DNA of 64,000 nt from Dechloromonas sp. TW-R-39-2. GTDB taxonomy: Bacteria; Pseudomonadota; Gammaproteobacteria; Burkholderiales; Rhodocyclaceae. Made by a program: the position numbers and the translations under genes. The DNA lies in assembly GCF_016864195.1 (NCBI RefSeq), contig NZ_CP045202.1, positions 248,001-312,000 on the forward strand, written 5' to 3'. Of this stretch, positions 59,837 through 64,000 are shown piece by piece. Under the pieces are notes generated by a model that worked only from the letters and a program-made list of their open reading frames with translations, ran no database searches and was not told where the DNA came from. Position 1 is the first letter of the stretch. Every line of letters begins with the position of its first letter.

Positions 59837-60715
59837 ATGCGCAAATTCATCATGACGATCTCAAATACTCTGCAAAAACTCCGCAAATCCCTCGAAAGCC
59901 GTACCGGCAAAGCCATTGCCGACTACAACATGATCGAGGATGGTGACACCGTGCTCGTCTGCCTGTCTGGCGGCAAGGATTCCTACACGCTGCTCTCCGT
60001 CCTGATGGCCTTGCAACAGCGTGCACCGATCAAGTTCCGCCTGATCGCCATGAATCTCGACCAGAAGCAGCCCGGCTTTCCGGCCGATGTCTTGCCGCGC
60101 TATCTTGATTCGGTGGGGATTGAGTATCGGATTGTCGAATCGGATACCTATTCGATCGTCAAAGACAAGATTCCAGAAGGCAAAACCACCTGTTCGCTCT
60201 GTTCCCGCCTGCGTCGCGGCATCATTTACCGCACCGCCAAAGAGTTGGGTGCCAACAAGATTGCCCTCGGCCACCACCGTGACGACATGGTGCACACGTT
60301 GTTCCTGAACCTGCTGTTTGGCGGCAAGCTGAAGGCCATGCCCCCCAAACTGGTCACCGACGACAAGGCACACATCGTGATTCGTCCGCTGGCCTATTGT
60401 GCCGAGAGCGATATCGCCAAATTTGCCCGTGGCATGGAGTTCCCAATCATTCCCTGCAACCTCTGCGGGTCGCAGGAAAATCTGCAGCGCCAGAAAATCA
60501 AGGAAATGATGGCCGACTGGGACAAACGTTTTCCGGGCCGGACCGAATCGGTACTCACCGCAATGCAGAATGTCGTGCCATCCCATCTCGCCGACAACCG
60601 GTTTTTCGACTTCAAAGGCCAGACACTGGACACCGCCATCGAAGAAGGCGATATTGCTTTTGATGCCCCGGAAATGCCATTGTCAGGTAGCATTCCAATC
60701 AATCTGTCATTTTGA
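59837..60715 (+). CDS. ttcA: tRNA 2-thiocytidine biosynthesis protein TtcA
   Basis: PP-loop ATPase of 292 residues with '[11 protein letters not shown]' and two CxxC pairs ('TTCSLCSR' and 'CNLCGSQ') that hold the iron-sulfur cluster. It thiolates C32 of several tRNAs. The start at 59837 gives six extra residues; a Met at 59852 is equally possible. Confidence 0.94.
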   Translation: MRKFIMTISNTLQKLRKSLESRTGKAIADYNMIEDGDTVLVCLSGGKDSYTLLSVLMALQQRAPIKFRLIAMNLDQKQPGFPADVLPRYLDSVGIEYRIVESDTYSIVKDKIPEGKTTCSLCSRLRRGIIYRTAKELGANKIALGHHRDDMVHTLFLNLLFGGKLKAMPPKLVTDDKAHIVIRPLAYCAESDIAKFARGMEFPIIPCNLCGSQENLQRQKIKEMMADWDKRFPGRTESVLTAMQNVVPSHLADNRFFDFKGQTLDTAIEEGDIAFDAPEMPLSGSIPINLSF

Positions 60716-60753
60716 TCCGAACTCCCTTTCGCCACTTCCGCCACTGATCCGGT

Positions 60754-61635
60754 ATGAGCCAAGCACAACAAAGACGTGTCATCATGTTTGCCGACATATC
60801 GGGCAGTGCCGGGCTGTTCGAGCATCTCGGCCAAGCCGAGGCGGCCTATGCCATCGAACGTTGCGTCAACCGGATGTCCCGCTCGATCGAAGGCTATGGC
60901 GGCCTGATCGGTGAAATGGTCGGTGACGAATTACTCGCCAGTTTCGAAACAGCGGCGGAAGCCTGTCTTGCCGCCATCGACATGCAACAGCGCATCGCCG
61001 ATCTGCCCGCGGTGTCGGGCCACAAACTGAGCATTCGTATCGGCATTCATGCGGGGCTGGTCAGTTTCAACGGACAAAAGCCGGTGGGCGAAACAGTCAC
61101 CACGACCGCTCGAATTGCCGGTATCGCCGGTGGCGACCAGATTCTCGCCAGCTCGGTAATTCAGGCGGAAGTCATCGATCATCCGGCCATCATCCTGCAG
61201 GCCCAACCCGGCCGTGGGACGATCCGTGAGTCGACCGCCTCGGTCAGCCTGTTCCTGGTCCGGAACCCGGCCCCCAAGGAAGATGTCGCTGTCGCACCAC
61301 CGGCTGCTCAAGCGGCGAAACTGACCATTCGCTATCGTGGTAAATCGTTCCTGATGGACGAAAAAAGTCAGACGCTCACCTTTGGCCGCGATCTGGGCTG
61401 CAAGATTCTGGTTGAAGATCGCAAAGCCTCTCGTCAGCATGCCCGGATCGAACTTCGGCCAGAGGGATTTTTTCTGGTCGACACAAGCACCAATGGCAGT
61501 TTTGTCAGCTTCGGAAAGCATCGGGAGGTCATGGTCAGGCACCATGAAATGCGCCTCGAAGGTGAGGGCTGGATCGCCTTTGGCAACTCAGGCAACGACC
61601 CTTCGGCGGACAAGGCCGAATTCAGCCTGCAGTAA
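60754..61635 (+). CDS. Class III nucleotide cyclase fused to an FHA domain
   Basis: Cytoplasmic protein of 293 residues. The N-terminal domain (about 8-165) has the cyclase pattern 'IMFADISGSAGLFEHLG', 'GDELLASFETAAEAC' and 'RIGIHAGLV'. Residues about 190-290 form an FHA phosphothreonine-binding domain ('LTFGRDLGCKILVEDRKASR' followed by the conserved His and 'TNGSFV'). It may make cAMP under control of a Ser/Thr phosphoprotein, or be inactive: in the first metal site the sequence reads ADISGSA, and the second metal Asp is in MVGDELL. Confidence 0.82.
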   Translation: MSQAQQRRVIMFADISGSAGLFEHLGQAEAAYAIERCVNRMSRSIEGYGGLIGEMVGDELLASFETAAEACLAAIDMQQRIADLPAVSGHKLSIRIGIHAGLVSFNGQKPVGETVTTTARIAGIAGGDQILASSVIQAEVIDHPAIILQAQPGRGTIRESTASVSLFLVRNPAPKEDVAVAPPAAQAAKLTIRYRGKSFLMDEKSQTLTFGRDLGCKILVEDRKASRQHARIELRPEGFFLVDTSTNGSFVSFGKHREVMVRHHEMRLEGEGWIAFGNSGNDPSADKAEFSLQ

Positions 61636-61637
61636 AT

Positions 61638-61665
61638 AAAAAGGCCATCCAAAGATGGCCTTTTT
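61638..61665. terminator. Bidirectional terminator between the cyclase and psiF genes
   Basis: AAAAAGGCCATC, a CAAA loop and GATGGCCTTTTT form a 12-bp stem with A and T tracts on both sides. It serves the convergent genes at 60754-61635 and 61681-61944. Confidence 0.92.
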
Positions 61666-61680
61666 CAATGGTTGACCGCG

Positions 61681-61944
61681 TTACTTCGCGCCACCTGCCT
61701 GAGCATCAGCGACACATTTTTTCACGAAGCTGTTCTTCGCAGCCCCGGCCAGTTTCTTTTCCTTGGCCGTCGCATTGCAGGTTGCAGCAGCCGGGCCTTG
61801 TGCATCGGCTTCGCATTTTTTCATGAAGCTGTTCTTGGCAGCACCCGCCAGTTTCTTTTCGGCAGCACGCGAAGCGCAATCATCGGCGGCATAAACGGAT
61901 GAAGCGGCAAAAGCAACAAGCAAAAGGCTAATCAGTTTTTTCAT
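61681..61944 (-). CDS. psiF: PsiF-repeat exported protein
   Basis: Protein of 87 residues with a signal peptide (cleavage near 'VYAA') and two tandem copies of the PsiF repeat ('KKLAGAAKNSFMKKC' and 'KKLAGAAKNSFVKKC'). In E. coli psiF is phosphate-starvation inducible, but the function is not known. No Pho box is apparent upstream. Confidence 0.88.
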   Translation of the reverse strand: MKKLISLLLVAFAASSVYAADDCASRAAEKKLAGAAKNSFMKKCEADAQGPAAATCNATAKEKKLAGAAKNSFVKKCVADAQAGGAK

Positions 61945-61994
61945 CGTTCAGTCCCTCGGGGTTGGTTGATAGTAGCCGGGCAACTATCGATCAT

Positions 61995-62930
61995 TCATGC
62001 ATCATCGTCAAGCATCATGCGCTGCTGGCGATCCATGAAGTCCTGCATGCTGTCGATTCCCCGTAGCTGCAGGATGGTATTGCGCACGGCAGCCTCCAGC
62101 AAGACGGCCAGATTGCGGCCTGCAGCAACCGGAATGACCACCTTTCTGACCGGCACCCCCAGCACTTCCTGGGTTTGGGCATCGAGCGGCAAACGGGGAG
62201 CATCGCCGGCAGAAACCGTCTTTTGCAAATGGACGATCAGTTTCAGTTTCATTTTCCGGCGGGAAGCCGTTTCGCCGAAAATAGTCCGGATATTCAGCAA
62301 GCCCAGACCGCGAACCTCCAGGAAGTCGCGCAACATGCCGGGGCAGCGTCCTTCTATCGTGGTCGGTGCAATACGGGCCATTTCGACTACATCGTCGGCG
62401 ACCAGACCGTGGCCACGCGAAATGAGCTCAAGCGCCAGTTCTGATTTGCCAACCCCGGAATCGCCGGTGATCAGCACGCCCATGCCCAGCACATCCATGA
62501 ATACACCGTGCAGATTGACCGTATCAGCCAGTCGGGCAGACAGGTAAATGCGCAACAGATCAATCACTGCCGAGCAGGGCTTGGGGGACAAAAGTAGCGG
62601 CGTATTCGTCTGCTTGCAGGCATCGATCAGGATATCCGGCGGCGTCAGACCATCGGCAACGATAACTGCTGGTGGCAGGGCCGCAAGCAGGTCGAGAAAC
62701 ATCTGCGCGAACCGACGCTCTCCGATCCGGAAAGCCCAGTCATATTCGGCCTGTCCCATGACCTGCAGTCGTTCGGGGTGAATGATGTTGATGTGCCCAA
62801 CCACATCGGCACCATAGTTGTTCGACAACTTGATCTCGATGTTGCGTTCGGCCTGCTGCGCCATCATCCAGCTAAGCAGCAGCTTTTCCCGATTATCTTC
62901 GTAGAGCTGGGTCAGGCTGATGTGGCGCAC
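61995..62930 (-). CDS. hprK: HPr kinase/phosphorylase
   Basis: Protein of 311 residues with the P-loop 'GDSGVGKSELAL' and the HprK C-terminal signature 'EVRGLGLLNIRTIFGE'. It phosphorylates and dephosphorylates a serine of HPr-like proteins. In betaproteobacteria it stands near ptsN and rpoN and takes part in PTS-Ntr control rather than sugar catabolite repression. It begins 9 bp after ptsN. Confidence 0.95.
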   Translation of the reverse strand: MRHISLTQLYEDNREKLLLSWMMAQQAERNIEIKLSNNYGADVVGHINIIHPERLQVMGQAEYDWAFRIGERRFAQMFLDLLAALPPAVIVADGLTPPDILIDACKQTNTPLLLSPKPCSAVIDLLRIYLSARLADTVNLHGVFMDVLGMGVLITGDSGVGKSELALELISRGHGLVADDVVEMARIAPTTIEGRCPGMLRDFLEVRGLGLLNIRTIFGETASRRKMKLKLIVHLQKTVSAGDAPRLPLDAQTQEVLGVPVRKVVIPVAAGRNLAVLLEAAVRNTILQLRGIDSMQDFMDRQQRMMLDDDA

Positions 62931-62939
62931 GAAATTGGC

Positions 62940-63386
62940 TCAGACCTGAAACAGGGTAACCACAGCGGCAGGGTCGGTTGCCGCAAGCAAGGCTTCCCGG
63001 AAGGGCTTTTCGGCAAAGCGCTGGGCCAATTCGGAAAGAATCTGGAGATGTTGTTCTGTCGCCTGTTCTGGAACCAGCAGCACGAACAGGAGATTGACCG
63101 GACGCCCATCCGGCGAGTCGAACGGTACGGGCGTTGCCAGACGCAAGAAAGCACCGGCAGCCTGCTTGAGGCCCTTGATCCGACCATGCGGAATGGCAAT
63201 ACCTTGCCCAAGACCGGTCGAACCCAGTTTTTCACGGGCAAAGAGGCTTTCGAAGACAACTGCACGGGCAAGCCCGAGATGACTCTCGAAAAGCATGCCG
63301 GCCTGTTCGAAGACCCGCTTTTTGCTGCCTGCCTCAAGATCAAGAAGGACCTGTGTGGCTGACAGAATATTGGCTAAGGGGTTCAT
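62940..63386 (-). CDS. ptsN: PTS IIA-Ntr regulatory protein
   Basis: Protein of 148 residues with the phospho-accepting His in 'GIAIPHGRIKGL'. The start at 63386 gives the family N-terminus 'MNPLANIL'; an open frame to 63440 adds 18 unlike residues. It links phosphate flow from PtsP/NPr to potassium and nitrogen regulation. Confidence 0.94.
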   Translation of the reverse strand: MNPLANILSATQVLLDLEAGSKKRVFEQAGMLFESHLGLARAVVFESLFAREKLGSTGLGQGIAIPHGRIKGLKQAAGAFLRLATPVPFDSPDGRPVNLLFVLLVPEQATEQHLQILSELAQRFAEKPFREALLAATDPAAVVTLFQV

Positions 63387-63440
63387 AGGAAAATTCAGTG
63401 ATGCATGGGCCGCAGCGCGGTGGCTGCGGCCGAACGGCAA

Positions 63441-63764
63441 TTATTCTGCCGCGAGAATGACAGGCTTTTCACCGCGATGGTGATCCTGAACTTTTTGCTT
63501 GTATTTCTGGACCTGGCGATCAAGCTTGTCAAACATGGAGTCAATCGCTGCGTAGAGATCGTCACCGGACTCTTCGACATGCATGTCCTTGCCCGGAACG
63601 TGGACGGTCACTTCTGCTTTCTGCTTGAGCTTCTCGACAGACAAAATCACGTTAACGCCGGTGACTTTATCGAAATGGCGAACAACAGGGTCAAGTTTGT
63701 TTTCAACGTACTCGCGCAAAGCAGGGGTAACGTCGATATGGTGACCAGTGATCTGCAGATTCAT
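63441..63764 (-). CDS. hpf: Ribosome hibernation-promoting factor
   Basis: Protein of 107 residues with the S30AE/HPF fold ('MNLQITGHHIDVTPALREYV', 'VHVPGKDMHVEESGDDLYAA'). The short form acts in 100S ribosome dimer formation or in ribosome protection. GGAGAAAAG lies before the start. It follows rpoN by 15 bp, the standard arrangement. Confidence 0.95.
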   Translation of the reverse strand: MNLQITGHHIDVTPALREYVENKLDPVVRHFDKVTGVNVILSVEKLKQKAEVTVHVPGKDMHVEESGDDLYAAIDSMFDKLDRQVQKYKQKVQDHHRGEKPVILAAE

Positions 63765-63779
63765 GCTTTTCTCCTCTCT

Positions 63780-64000
63780 CTACAGGGTCTTGCGTAAATT
63801 GACCGGCGGGATGTTAAGCGATTCACGGTATTTGGCTACTGTGCGTCGGGCTACAACGATTCCCTGCTGGCCTAGTATTTCGGATAATTGGCTATCCGAC
63901 AAGGGCTTCTTGCCATCTTCTGCGCCGATCAGTTGTTTGATCAGTGCCCGGATGGCCGTTGCAGAACACGCACCACCGGTATCGGTGGCAACGTGACTGC
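63780..64000 (-). CDS. rpoN: RNA polymerase sigma-54 factor, C-terminal part
   Basis: The last 73 residues are visible; the N-terminus is beyond the right edge. The frame contains the RpoN box '[10 protein letters not shown]' and upstream '[12 protein letters not shown]' with '[15 protein letters not shown]', diagnostic for sigma-54. It is the first gene of the rpoN-hpf-ptsN-hprK series. Confidence 0.96.
   Translation of the reverse strand, partial: SHVATDTGGACSATAIRALIKQLIGAEDGKKPLSDSQLSEILGQQGIVVARRTVAKYRESLNIPPVNLRKTL

Noticed and set aside
60716..60753. Terminator between ttcA and the cyclase gene
   Set aside because: No stem followed by a T-run is visible in this short gap; the genes may be cotranscribed.

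Overview
The window looks like a chromosomal segment of a high-GC betaproteobacterium, most likely order Rhodocyclales (Dechloromonas/Azonexus-like). I infer this from the conserved order mnmG-rsmG-parA-parB-atpIBEFHAGDC, the rpoN-hpf-ptsN-hprK cluster, the ubiquinone genes ubiE/ubiJ, the tmRNA tag ANDEQFALAA and many sensory proteins. The genus is not proved. The gidAB-parAB-atp order normally lies near the replication origin, but no dnaA or oriC is present here.

Layout. 1-2377: 3' part of a PhnD-like periplasmic binding protein, overlapping a hybrid histidine kinase. 2378-8422: a TonB-dependent receptor with a copper-receptor-like plug, then an operon for a secreted sialidase-fold protein, a periplasmic thioredoxin and a private TonB-ExbB-ExbD. 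The two units share a 20-bp palindrome-containing element. 8479-8840: ssrA (tmRNA). 9027-11551: a diguanylate cyclase converging on ribE. 11710-16496: a branched-chain amino-acid ABC operon in which LivM and LivG are fused. 16518-18203: a response regulator with a TPR tail. 18394-29495: mnmG, rsmG, parA, parB and the complete F1Fo ATP synthase operon.

29550-30894: an intact IS3-family element with 28-bp inverted repeats, a 3-bp target duplication and an A6G frameshift site, sitting between the atp terminator and the convergent ubiJ. 30910-41343 (minus strand): ubiJ, ubiE, a DUF971 gene, an unrecognised 508-residue protein, a HIT hydrolase, a 1291-residue flavin/iron-sulfur oxidoreductase, a YqaA-type membrane protein and a chemoreceptor. 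41471-47248: ilvA, then a sulfur cluster (sulfate-binding protein, catalytically degenerate EAL protein, cysK, malY/patB-like gene, small membrane protein). 47223-55410: 5-formyl-THF cyclo-ligase, lytic transglycosylase, NDUFA9-like protein, cca, a hydrolase, small conserved genes and a MidA-type methyltransferase. 55507-61635: a FIST sensor with a large hybrid kinase, ttcA and a cyclase-FHA protein. 61681-64000 (minus strand): a PsiF-repeat protein, hprK, ptsN, hpf and the C-terminus of rpoN.

Most of the window is housekeeping. The parts that look least described are the copper-type TonB locus with its shared operator (2449-8422), the sulfur locus with a dead EAL protein and a hairpin covering the sbp ribosome-binding site (43069-46961), the FIST/hybrid-kinase pair, and the GTCGAC-centred palindromes at several gene ends.
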